64,000 nt of DNA, from assembly GCA_963702565.1 (NCBI GenBank), contig CAVPDE010000023.1, positions 1-64,000 of the forward strand, written 5' to 3'. The position numbers were made by a program, and so were the translations under genes. Below are positions 35,291 to 43,210 of the stretch, in pieces. The notes under the pieces were generated by a model. It was not told the DNA's origin and ran no database searches. It saw only the letters and a list, made by a program, of their open reading frames with translations. This stretch comes from CAVPDE01 sp963702565 (GTDB lineage Bacteria > Desulfobacterota > DSM-4660 > Desulfatiglandales > HGW-15). Positions within the stretch are counted from its first letter, which is position 1; each line of letters starts with the position of its first letter.

Positions 35291-35349
35291 GACCGCCGAC
35301 ATCGATTTCCATACCCTTCCGCACTTTTGACGGCCGTGGAATCATATGT

Positions 35350-36027
35350 TCATTCGAAGCTCGTTTTCAGGGCGTCTTCCTTGGCCTCGCGGATGTGCTC
35401 CCGCATGACCCTTTCACACAAATCCGGGTCCCTCAGCCGAAGGGCCAAGAGGACCCTCCAATGTCCTTCGACGGTCCGTTTCCCTCCATCCGGGTAGAGC
35501 AGGGTGTCCTTTCGGTAGCGCAATACGTATTTTCGGATGTTCACCATGATCTGGTGAAGGCGGGGCTTGTGCTGTACCAGCGCGTGGAGGGTATCGTGGA
35601 ACAGGGTGTTCCACTTGAAAACTTCGTCGATCTTCTTCATCCGAAGGGCATCCTCGGCACTCCGGACCGTTCCTTCGAGGTCTTTCAGGGCCTCCTCCGA
35701 AATGCTTTGGGAGATGAGACGGAGGGTGAATCCCTCCAAAAGAGCCCTCATATCGAAGAGCTCCTCAATTTCCTCGGAAGAGTCCCGGGGAATGATGAAC
35801 CCTCTCGTCTCCAGGGCTTTGATGAACCCTTCCTGCTCCAGCTTGTGGAGCGCCTCCCTGACCGGGGTCCGGCTGACGCCGAATTCAGCCGCCAGGTGCT
35901 CCTCGGTGAGCCTCGCCCCCGGCCTGAAGTGCCCCGAGAGGACCCTCTCTTTCAGATAATCGTATGTGCGATCTCGGACGGAGACCTTTTTTCTTTGTGG
36001 GGTTCCCGATGAGGCATCGATGGTCAC
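35350..36027 (-). CDS. GntR-family regulator with FCD ligand domain
   Basis: A 225-residue FadR-subfamily regulator. N-terminal winged helix (ARLTEEHLAAEFGVSRTPVREALHKLEQEGFI), C-terminal FCD domain with ELFDMRALLEGFTLRLI, NTLFHDTLHALVQHKPRL (metal His) and EGHWRVLLALRLRDPDLCERVMREHI. GTG at 36027 is chosen: a TTG at 36087 is the only earlier start and has no ribosome site. A likely promoter (TTGACA complement 36092-36097, poor -10) and an operator-like motif at 36029 lie just upstream. Probably an autoregulated repressor of the surrounding tct, ilvD and AOR genes (inference). Confidence 0.85.
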   Translation of the reverse strand: MTIDASSGTPQRKKVSVRDRTYDYLKERVLSGHFRPGARLTEEHLAAEFGVSRTPVREALHKLEQEGFIKALETRGFIIPRDSSEEIEELFDMRALLEGFTLRLISQSISEEALKDLEGTVRSAEDALRMKKIDEVFKWNTLFHDTLHALVQHKPRLHQIMVNIRKYVLRYRKDTLLYPDGGKRTVEGHWRVLLALRLRDPDLCERVMREHIREAKEDALKTSFE

Positions 36028-36028
36028 G

Positions 36029-36040
36029 ATTGTATCCAGA
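36029..36040. promoter_or_regulatory. Candidate GntR-FCD operator, site A (autoregulation)
   Basis: ATTGTATCCAGA, on the minus strand TCTGGATACAAT. It matches the TTGkATACAA-type operator common for FCD regulators and lies directly before the regulator's GTG, downstream of its likely promoter. Confidence 0.5.
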
Positions 36041-36217
36041 AAAGCAGCGCGCGACTTCTCTAAGCGAATTCGTACGGTAAAGGCCAAACAATGTCAAGCA
36101 AATTCCTGCAACATACTTTATCTAATAATCTTAAGGTATTTTAAACAAAAGGACGGAGAAAGCCGTTGTAGTCGCTCCAGGTTGAGTGGTCGCTCTCCGG
36201 CAATGATTATTCTGTTC

Positions 36218-36228
36218 TTGGATACAAT
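36218..36228. promoter_or_regulatory. Candidate GntR-FCD operator, site B
   Basis: TTGGATACAAT, same core as the perfect palindrome at 38351. It lies in the 375-base gap between gntR and the end of ilvD, which otherwise shows no gene. Confidence 0.45.
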
Positions 36229-36402
36229 GCTGTTTTCCTGTTCTGCGCTGGCATCTCAACCAAGATCTTCGATTGAAGGCGCCAAGACTTGCTTGAACTC
36301 GTATCCCATTCAGAGTTCTTCAGCCGATCGAGAGGCGATCGCTGTGAACATGCATAAAACCCGTCATCGCCAAGGAGCACCCCCGATGCCGGGAATGAAC
36401 CT

Positions 36403-38061
36403 TTATTCTTCTAACGTCGCCCCTGTATGAGCTGATTGGACCCATTTAGCGTATCGCTTCAAATAGCCCTTCAACTCCTTCTGGGGCGGTTTCCAGTCAC
36501 GCATACGGTTTTTCAATTCATCGTCGGAAAGCAGGACATTTAATTTCTTCCCGGGGATGTCGATCTCGATGAGGTCTCCCTCTCTCACTGCAGCGATAGG
36601 GCCTCCTTCAGCGGCTTCCGGGGAAATGTGGCCGATCGCCGCCCCTCGGCTTCCCCCGGAAAAGCGTCCATCCGTCAACAGCGCCACATCTCTGTCCCTT
36701 CCCACACCGACTATAGCCGAGGTGGGAGCAAGCATTTCGCGCATCCCCGGCCCTCCCTTTGGGCCTTCGTAGCGTATGACCACCACATCACCTTTATGAA
36801 TCCCTCCATTGAGGATCGCCCGGAGCGCATCTTCCTCGGCATCGAAGACCCGGGCAGGGCCTTTGTGCTTCAGCATCGCTTCATCTACGGCTGACCTTTT
36901 GACGACAGCTCCTTGCGGAGCGATGTTCCCAAAGAGCACGGCCAGTCCGCCCGTTGCATGGTAGAATTTCTCCAGGGGGCGGATGATTTCCGGATGAACC
37001 ACCTTCTTCCCTTTCAGGTTCTCTCTCACGGTCTTGCCTGTTACGGTCCAGGCATCCAGGTGAATATGGCCGCCTCGGCTCAATTCCTGCATCAAGGCAG
37101 GGATTCCTCCGGCCGAATGAAGATCCTGGAGATGATGAAGACCTCCAGGAGACATGGAGCAAAGGTGCGGCGTTCTCTCGCTGACCGCATCGAACATGCG
37201 GAGGGAGAGGTGAATCCCTGCCTCCCGCGCGATGGCCGGGAGGTGGAGGCTGGTATTGGTCGAACCTCCGAAGGCCATGTCCACGGTCACGGCATTCTCA
37301 AAAGCTTCCTGGGTGAGAATCCTGGAAGGCCTGAGATCCTGCTTGACAAGGTCCATGATCTGCATGCCTGTTTCCTTGGAGAGCAGGATTCTGTCCGCAA
37401 AAACGGCCGGGATCGTTCCATTGTAGGGAAGGGCGAGGCCAAGGACCTCGGAGAGACAGTTCATCGAATTGGCCGTGAACATGCCCGCACAGGAGCCTGC
37501 GCCGGGACAGGCGCAGGATTCCATCTCCTTGAGTTCGTCCAGGGTCATTGTGCCTGCCTTCACCCTCCCGACACACTCGAAAACGGTGATGACGTCGACT
37601 CCTTTGCCGCGGAAATCTCCGGTGAGCATGGGACCGCCGCTGATCAGGATGGAGGGGATGTCGAGACGGGCCATGGCCATCATCATTCCGGGAACGATCT
37701 TGTCGCAGTTGGGGATCAGGACAAGGCCGTCGAAGGGATAGGCCCTCGCCATGGATTCGACGGAGTCGGCTATCAACTCTCTGGAACTGAGGGAGTATTT
37801 CATCCCTTCATGGCCCATCACAATACCGTCGCAGACCCCGATGGTGAAGAACTCGAGGGGCGTTCCTCCGGCGAGGCGGACCCCGGCCTTCACAGCCGCC
37901 GAGATCTGATGAAGATGCATGTGACCGGGAATGACCTCATTGGCGGAATTGGCAATTCCGATCATTGGCTGCTCAATTTCTTTATCAGTCAACCCCAGTG
38001 CCCTAAACAAAGAACGGTGGGGTGCCCTTTCAAGTCCCTTCTTCATTTGGTCCGAGCGCAT
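36403..38061 (-). CDS. ilvD: Dihydroxy-acid dehydratase (IlvD/Edd family)
   Basis: A 552-residue Fe-S dehydratase. Cluster cysteines appear in LIPNCDKIVPG and ESCACPGAGSCAGMFTANSMNC (IlvD type), with VDMAFGGSTNTSLHLPAIAREAG and the C-terminal LLTDGRFSGGSRGAAIGHISPEAAEGGPIA. In valine/isoleucine synthesis it dehydrates 2,3-dihydroxy acids. Location next to a gntR/TTT locus leaves a catabolic sugar-acid role open. ATG at 38061 has AAGGGGG 8 bases upstream. Confidence 0.92.
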   Translation of the reverse strand: MRSDQMKKGLERAPHRSLFRALGLTDKEIEQPMIGIANSANEVIPGHMHLHQISAAVKAGVRLAGGTPLEFFTIGVCDGIVMGHEGMKYSLSSRELIADSVESMARAYPFDGLVLIPNCDKIVPGMMMAMARLDIPSILISGGPMLTGDFRGKGVDVITVFECVGRVKAGTMTLDELKEMESCACPGAGSCAGMFTANSMNCLSEVLGLALPYNGTIPAVFADRILLSKETGMQIMDLVKQDLRPSRILTQEAFENAVTVDMAFGGSTNTSLHLPAIAREAGIHLSLRMFDAVSERTPHLCSMSPGGLHHLQDLHSAGGIPALMQELSRGGHIHLDAWTVTGKTVRENLKGKKVVHPEIIRPLEKFYHATGGLAVLFGNIAPQGAVVKRSAVDEAMLKHKGPARVFDAEEDALRAILNGGIHKGDVVVIRYEGPKGGPGMREMLAPTSAIVGVGRDRDVALLTDGRFSGGSRGAAIGHISPEAAEGGPIAAVREGDLIEIDIPGKKLNVLLSDDELKNRMRDWKPPQKELKGYLKRYAKWVQSAHTGATLEE

Positions 38062-38172
38062 TATAAGGTCCCCCTTCATGTAAACGAGTGCACGGAAGTT
38101 TCTTGCCCTTTCAGGCCGTCAACTCCGTCGGCACTTTCTAACACAAGCCCTGGATTCAAACAAGGAGTAAAA

Positions 38173-38182
38173 CTGTATCCAA
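38173..38182. promoter_or_regulatory. Candidate GntR-FCD operator, site C
   Basis: CTGTATCCAA (complement TTGGATACAG), about 110 bases upstream of the ilvD start, in position to control ilvD. Confidence 0.4.
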
Positions 38183-38300
38183 AAAATCAGGAATCTCCGT
38201 ATCTGAAAGGCGTGAGCAGAGGAAGTCGCAATTGTGCACCTGTTGTCTTATCTCAAACAACATATTAAAATAATAGATAAATTTAATTAAATAAATCCTC

Positions 38301-38329
38301 TTGACACATCAAAAAGCACACTGTAAAAT
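38301..38329 (+). promoter_or_regulatory. Sigma-70 promoter of the ferredoxin-MoaD-AOR operon
   Basis: TTGACA (38301-38306), 17-base spacer, TAAAAT (38324-38329). Transcription would begin near 38336. The rest of the 516-base gap to 38577 holds the operator sites but no gene. Confidence 0.7.
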
Positions 38330-38350
38330 CGCATCGAAATCTTAAAACAA

Positions 38351-38374
38351 GGCAGTATTGGATACAATACTGCC
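38351..38374. promoter_or_regulatory. Perfect palindromic operator, site D
   Basis: Ten-base arms GGCAGTATTG and CAATACTGCC flank GATA. The core TTGGATACAA recurs at 36029, 36218 and 38173. The site starts about 15 bases after the predicted transcription start, a classic roadblock or repression position for the AOR operon. Confidence 0.65.
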
Positions 38375-38577
38375 TGACCGGCGGTCTGGTTCTCGGTGGC
38401 AAAAAGACTGTGCCCTGCTTCGCGAGCAAGGCATTGAGAAGCAGAATAATGCTGGTTTGCACGGACGACGAAAGACCCCGGCCCGTGCGGACGGAGGGTG
38501 CATGAGCATCTCCATCAAGCCAAGGGGACTGTCCTAGGGGCTCCCCTAGGAAAGAATATGGCGAAGGAGGTTCGACG

Positions 38578-38889
38578 GTGGAAAAGCACATTCAGGTCAA
38601 GATGGAAAGGTGCACGGGATGCAGGCTATGTGAATTGGCCTGCTCGGCAGTGAAGACCGGGAAGTTCAACCCGAGGGATTCCAGGATCAAGGTGCGGCTG
38701 GTCAACATTCCGGAGATCCCCGTTCCTTTTATTCTGGACAATTGTGACTACTGCTTCGGTAACCCTGTCTGCGTACCCTTCTGCCTTCCCCGTGCGATCG
38801 AATGGGTGGAAATGGAGGTGAAGCCTTCCAGGCCAAAGGTCTCCGATGCCAAACGCATGGCCGAGGAATGGCTGGCATCGGTAAGCTGA
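38578..38889 (+). CDS. 4Fe-4S ferredoxin-like electron-transfer protein
   Basis: A 103-residue protein starting at GTG (GGAGG 7 bases upstream). Cysteine pattern CTGCRLCELACS and CDYCFGNPVCVPFCLPRA resembles HycB/AOR-associated ferredoxin subunits. It is first in the operon with a MoaD-like protein and AOR, and probably carries electrons from the tungsten enzyme. Confidence 0.85.
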   Translation: MEKHIQVKMERCTGCRLCELACSAVKTGKFNPRDSRIKVRLVNIPEIPVPFILDNCDYCFGNPVCVPFCLPRAIEWVEMEVKPSRPKVSDAKRMAEEWLASVS

Positions 38890-38907
38890 GCCGGTGAGGA
38901 ATCGAAC

Positions 38908-39195
38908 ATGGCCACGGTCAGGGTCAAGGGGTTTTCGGTAATCCGGGATGTTCTAGGGAAAGAGGTCGTCGAAGTCGCGGTCGACGAACCTGCTGCCGTG
39001 GGGCGGGTGTTTGATGTTCTCTTGGAGAAATATGGGAAGCCCTTTCGGGATGTCCTTTGGGACCCGGAGACCGGAAGGATGACGCCCTTTTTGATGCGAT
39101 TGAACGAGGAGATCATTCGTTCAACTTCAGACATGGACAGGCAGGTACGAGACGGGGATGAGATCGCGATCATCTTTCCAGTCGGAGGAGGTTGA
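38908..39195 (+). CDS. MoaD/ThiS-like sulfur-carrier protein
   Basis: A 95-residue beta-grasp protein ending in the activated-thiocarboxylate tail FPVGGG (Gly-Gly C-terminus). MoaD supplies sulfur for molybdopterin; a dedicated copy beside AOR would serve tungstopterin synthesis for it. Start 18 bases after the ferredoxin stop. Confidence 0.85.
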   Translation: MATVRVKGFSVIRDVLGKEVVEVAVDEPAAVGRVFDVLLEKYGKPFRDVLWDPETGRMTPFLMRLNEEIIRSTSDMDRQVRDGDEIAIIFPVGGG

Positions 39196-39197
39196 TT

Positions 39198-41063
39198 ATG
39201 GTGGGGGGATTCAAGTACGGCGGCTACGTCGGGCAATTGCTGAGAGTGAATCTATCAAGAAGGGCGGTCTCCAAAGAGCCTCTCCGGGAGGATTGGGCCA
39301 GGGATTTTGTAGGGGGAGTAGGACTGACGGCACGTCTCTTTTACGAAGAGGTAAAGCCCAAGATCGATCCTCTTGGGCCAGAGAACAAGTTGGTTTTCAT
39401 GACCGGACCGGTGAACGGGACGATGATTCCGGCCGCTTCCCGGACTTCCGTGTGCGCCAAATCGCCCTATACGGGGTCTTTTTTCCACAGCATTGTTGGC
39501 GGGAACCTCGGACCGGAGATAAAGTTCGCAGGGTATGACGGAGTCATTATCGAGGGAAAGGCTGAACGGCCGGTCTACCTCTGGGTCGATGATGACAAAG
39601 TGGAGATCAGGAAGGCGGAGCATCTCTGGGGCAAAGATCCCTTTGAGACCCAGGAGATGATGCGAAAGGAGATCGGCGACGAGGAGATCCATATCGCTAC
39701 GATCGGCACAGCCGGGGAAGCGGGATTGCCCTACGCAATGATTCTTTGCGACATCCGGGCCGCGGGCCGTGGCGGCATGGGCGCAGTGATGGGATCCAAG
39801 AATTTGAAGGCCATTGCCGTGAGGGGAACCGGGGGAGTGCCCGTCCCCAACATGCTGAGGGTATTCAACACGGCGCACAGGCTCACCGAATTGCTGGATA
39901 GTAATCCGGCTGTGAAGGGGCTGTCGGATTATGGAACGCCAAGGAATGTTGCAGGCATGAACGAGGCCGGGATCCTGCCGACCAGAAACTGGCAGACCGA
40001 GGTCTTCCGGGGGATGCAGGATATCACCGGAGAGGTGATGAAAGAGAAGGTGGTAAAAGCGCATCGGGCCTGCTTTGCCTGCTCCATCAACTGCACCAAG
40101 TACAGCGTTGTCCCATCGGGTCCCTACAAGTCGATTGTCAATGGGGCCGACTATGAGACGATTTACGGGTTCGGCAGCATTTGTGCCGTCGACAATATCG
40201 AGGTGCTGTGCAAGGCGGACGAACTCTGCGACACCTATGGGATCGACCTCATCTCCACGGCGTTGAGCATCGCCTGGGCAATGGAATGCTATGAAAAGGG
40301 GATCTTCACCAAGAAAGATACGGATGGAATCGATCTGAGGTTCGGGAACGCGGATGGGATGCTCCAGATGATCGACAAGATCGGCAGAAGGGAAGGCCTT
40401 GGAGTCCTGCTTGCAAAAGGGACGAGGGCGGCCTCCAAGATCATCGGGAAAGGGACCGAGCGCTTTGCTATCCAGAATAAGGGCCTGGAGTGGCCCGGGC
40501 ATACCTGCCGGCCTTTCCCTGCGGCAGCCGTCGGCTACGCGACAGGGCCAAGGGGCGGAAGTCACCACGATATACGGCCGACGGCCGAGAAGAGCGGACT
40601 GGTCGATCGGAAAACCCTGGAGGGGAAGGGGGCTCTTGCCGCTGAAGTCAATCACTGGCTGATTCTGAGCGATTCCATGCTTCTCTGTCATCTTGGAGAG
40701 CCTATCTGGGGCCCCATGCAGATCAGCGCCAATACCATCGAGGCCCTGAACGCAGTGACCGGCTGGGACCTCAACTATGACCAGGCTCGGAAGATCGCGG
40801 AAAGGCAATGGAACATGATCCGCTGTTTCTCCGCTCGAGAGGGGTTCACACGGGAGGATGATCAGTTACCCATCCGGTTCCAGGAGGAGCCGATTCCCGA
40901 GGGCCCGATGAAAGGAAGCTACATCCCAAAAGAGACCCTGGAGCGGCTGAAAAACGACTACTATTCCTATCGCGGATGGGATCTGAAGACGGGAAATCCC
41001 ACCAAAGAAAAACTGATCGAACTGGGGTTGGACTTCGCCGTTCAAGACGTCGGCGCACATTAG
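39198..41063 (+). CDS. aor: Aldehyde:ferredoxin oxidoreductase (tungsten enzyme)
   Basis: A 621-residue AOR-family enzyme that oxidises an aldehyde to a carboxylate, passing electrons to ferredoxin. It contains the N-terminal GYVGQLLRVNLSRRAVSKE, AASRTSVCAKSPYTGSFFHSIVGGNLGPEIKFAGYDGVIIEGKA, the pterin-binding RAAGRGGMGAVMGSKNLKAIAVRG, and cluster cysteines in RACFACSINCTKY and LLCHLGE. ATG at 39198 follows GGAGGAGG at 39184; the frame also opens two codons earlier. Operates with the two small proteins before it. Confidence 0.93.
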   Translation: MVGGFKYGGYVGQLLRVNLSRRAVSKEPLREDWARDFVGGVGLTARLFYEEVKPKIDPLGPENKLVFMTGPVNGTMIPAASRTSVCAKSPYTGSFFHSIVGGNLGPEIKFAGYDGVIIEGKAERPVYLWVDDDKVEIRKAEHLWGKDPFETQEMMRKEIGDEEIHIATIGTAGEAGLPYAMILCDIRAAGRGGMGAVMGSKNLKAIAVRGTGGVPVPNMLRVFNTAHRLTELLDSNPAVKGLSDYGTPRNVAGMNEAGILPTRNWQTEVFRGMQDITGEVMKEKVVKAHRACFACSINCTKYSVVPSGPYKSIVNGADYETIYGFGSICAVDNIEVLCKADELCDTYGIDLISTALSIAWAMECYEKGIFTKKDTDGIDLRFGNADGMLQMIDKIGRREGLGVLLAKGTRAASKIIGKGTERFAIQNKGLEWPGHTCRPFPAAAVGYATGPRGGSHHDIRPTAEKSGLVDRKTLEGKGALAAEVNHWLILSDSMLLCHLGEPIWGPMQISANTIEALNAVTGWDLNYDQARKIAERQWNMIRCFSAREGFTREDDQLPIRFQEEPIPEGPMKGSYIPKETLERLKNDYYSYRGWDLKTGNPTKEKLIELGLDFAVQDVGAH

Positions 41064-41268
41064 GGGACGGGTATCGAGAAGAAGCCTGGTTTCGATGTCT
41101 ATCCGCGCCTGGTCATGTGCTCCTAGGAAGAGAAGCCGGATGGGAAGAGCCTTGGGAAATTGTCTTTGCCTGCGGCCAAAGGTTGATGCTGGGTTGCCGG
41201 CTTCTGGGAAATGAGTGAGAATCCTTGGGGCTCACGCATCCCATTCTACCAGGTCCCGTTCTCGAATC

Positions 41269-42207
41269 ATGAAAACTCATCGCCTTTCACTGTTTCTCAT
41301 CTGCATCCTCGGCTTCCTGTTCCTCTTGAAAGGGATTTCCTTTTCCCAGGACTCCATCTCTCACCTTGCCGAGAAATACAAAACATCGGTGGTCGCTGTG
41401 ATCGCTCTGGATCAAGAGAACAGAACGATTCGGACGGGGAGCGGGTTCTTTGTGGACCGCCGGGGTGTCATTGCCACCACCCATCACGTTCTTGAAGGTT
41501 CGGCCAGGGCGATGGTCCGGTTAGGCGACAGGCAGGAGGGGGAAGTGCTGGATATCCTGAGCGACGACCCTGGCTGCGATTTGCTCATGGCCAAGACGTC
41601 GCTGCAGAACACATCCCCTATTCCCTTTGGGGACTCCAACAAGGTAGCAGAGGGGGAGGAGGTGCTGATCATCGGCCACTCCCCGGGGTGGGAAAGAATC
41701 CTCTCTGCCGGTCACATCCTTGGTTCCAGGAGAGCAGCGAACCTGGAGCTTCTGCAAATCTCAGCCCCCCTGTTAGCCGGGTGCAGCGGTGCGCCTGTCT
41801 TGAACAAGAAGGGCGAGGTCATCGGTGTGGCCGCGGCTTTTGCCGATCTTTTCAGGGAGCTTAACTTCGCGGTCCCCATCCACTATCTGAGGACGCTCAA
41901 GCCTGCTCGGACAAACTGGAAATCCCTTCGGGAGAAAGCCGTCCGGTTCCAGGCTTCCGTGGCCGATGCCGCGGTCACTGAAATCCTGGTCACCCGCGAT
42001 CAAAAACAGGATGGGGAGGGCGGCAGCCCTTTGCGCACGCGTTCAACGTCCCGCCCTGGCACCGTGTATTTCAAGAACGGGAGAGAAGCCCTCTGTGACG
42101 CAGCGTGGAAACAAGAGGGCACGGTTTTTCTCGTCATTCACAGGAAGGGGTATGCCGTAGGCTACAAAGAGGAAGAGATAGACATGAAAAAGTCCTTTGA
42201 CCCCTGA
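41269..42207 (+). CDS. Secreted trypsin-like serine protease (HtrA-type fold, no PDZ)
   Basis: A 312-residue exported protein. Signal peptide LSLFLICILGFLFLLKGISFSQ, then a chymotrypsin-fold domain with the triad His73 (ATTHHVLEG), Asp104 (DPGCDLLMA) and Ser173 (LLAGCSGAPVLNKKGEVIGV). The Ser motif reads GCSGAP instead of GNSGGP. The C-terminal 100 residues (TSRPGTVYFKNGREALCDAAWKQEGTVFLVIHRKGYAVGY) are not a PDZ domain. Substrate unknown. Isolated gene. Confidence 0.82.
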   Translation: MKTHRLSLFLICILGFLFLLKGISFSQDSISHLAEKYKTSVVAVIALDQENRTIRTGSGFFVDRRGVIATTHHVLEGSARAMVRLGDRQEGEVLDILSDDPGCDLLMAKTSLQNTSPIPFGDSNKVAEGEEVLIIGHSPGWERILSAGHILGSRRAANLELLQISAPLLAGCSGAPVLNKKGEVIGVAAAFADLFRELNFAVPIHYLRTLKPARTNWKSLREKAVRFQASVADAAVTEILVTRDQKQDGEGGSPLRTRSTSRPGTVYFKNGREALCDAAWKQEGTVFLVIHRKGYAVGYKEEEIDMKKSFDP

Positions 42208-42287
42208 AGTCCGTGGGAGCACCTGATCCTTTGCCACCTTCCGAGGAAGCGGCTCATCGAAAAATACTCCCAGCTCCTTTAGGAAGT

Positions 42288-42944
42288 TTACTTGCGGAGA
42301 AGGCGTATTGGCCCATACCACGCAACGGCCTGTTCTCCGGTGTTGTCCGTGTCGGTCATGATGGCAACAGCGCCCGCTTTTGGAGGCTCTTCGCCAAAAC
42401 ACTTCCGGTAGTCTTCAAGAAGGTTTCTTTTTTCCTCCAGCCACCGGCCCACTAAAGAGGGGCCACTCTGAACAGCGATCATGCATGCATTGGACGTGAA
42501 AGGGTTGGGCACGGCCTGGTCTGCGGGGAGCTTGTTGGCCCAGATGTAGTTGATCGCCTTTGTTCTCCAGAACAAAGCAGAGGGGAAAACGACATAGACG
42601 CGGGCAGCGTAATCATCGCCCTCCTTCTTGAGTTCATCTCCCTTTGCCAGGATGTTGCTGACTTTCCAGCGCCACGCCAGAAAGGGATAGTCCCTGGGGT
42701 CGAACTCGATCTCGTAATAAAGGGCAGAGGCCGAGGCTTCGCTCGTAGCTTTAATGCACCGTTGCCCGTCTTCCTGAACGACTTCATAACGGGTCGATCC
42801 CTTGAAGGACTTCTCCTTCCAGCTCTTGCCGATACCCTGCTTGTAGTCATCCAGGAGAATGTCGGAGGCAAGGGTAGAGGGAGTGGGGAAGAGCAGGAAC
42901 AAAAGCATGAAGGCAAAAAACGGCGTATGGTATCTCTGAACCAT
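42288..42944 (-). CDS. Exported DUF3047 protein
   Basis: A 218-residue protein with a signal peptide (FFAFMLLFLLFPTPSTLAS) and the DUF3047 signature: DPRDYPFLAWRWKVSNILAKGDELKKEGDDYAARVYVVFPS and VAIMTDTDNTGEQAVAWYGPI. Probably a beta-sandwich periplasmic protein of unknown function. It is divergent from the oxidoreductase operon across a 266-base gap. Confidence 0.82.
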   Translation of the reverse strand: MVQRYHTPFFAFMLLFLLFPTPSTLASDILLDDYKQGIGKSWKEKSFKGSTRYEVVQEDGQRCIKATSEASASALYYEIEFDPRDYPFLAWRWKVSNILAKGDELKKEGDDYAARVYVVFPSALFWRTKAINYIWANKLPADQAVPNPFTSNACMIAVQSGPSLVGRWLEEKRNLLEDYRKCFGEEPPKAGAVAIMTDTDNTGEQAVAWYGPIRLLRK

Positions 42945-43210
42945 TTATTCATCACCTTTTGTTCTCTTTACCATATTTCGTTTGATTTAACTCCAGGCAT
43001 TTTCTACCATCTCCCCTGTTCTTCTACTGATCACCGGCAACTGATTATTTTCTCCCCGCCCTCAGCGTCATGGGCACCGTGGCAGTCATCTTTTTCCTGA
43101 TCCGAGCCCTCTAGCAAGTCTCCCGTTTTGAGTTGACACTTTCCTGACTTTGTAGGTAACGTCACTCTGCTATTCCGAAGCTTCCATCCACAAAGGAGGA
43201 CCATTTTGTA

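Noticed and set aside
39255..40808. A 517-residue minus-strand open frame inside aor
   Set aside because: It is the shadow of the AOR coding frame; no motif or ribosome site of its own.
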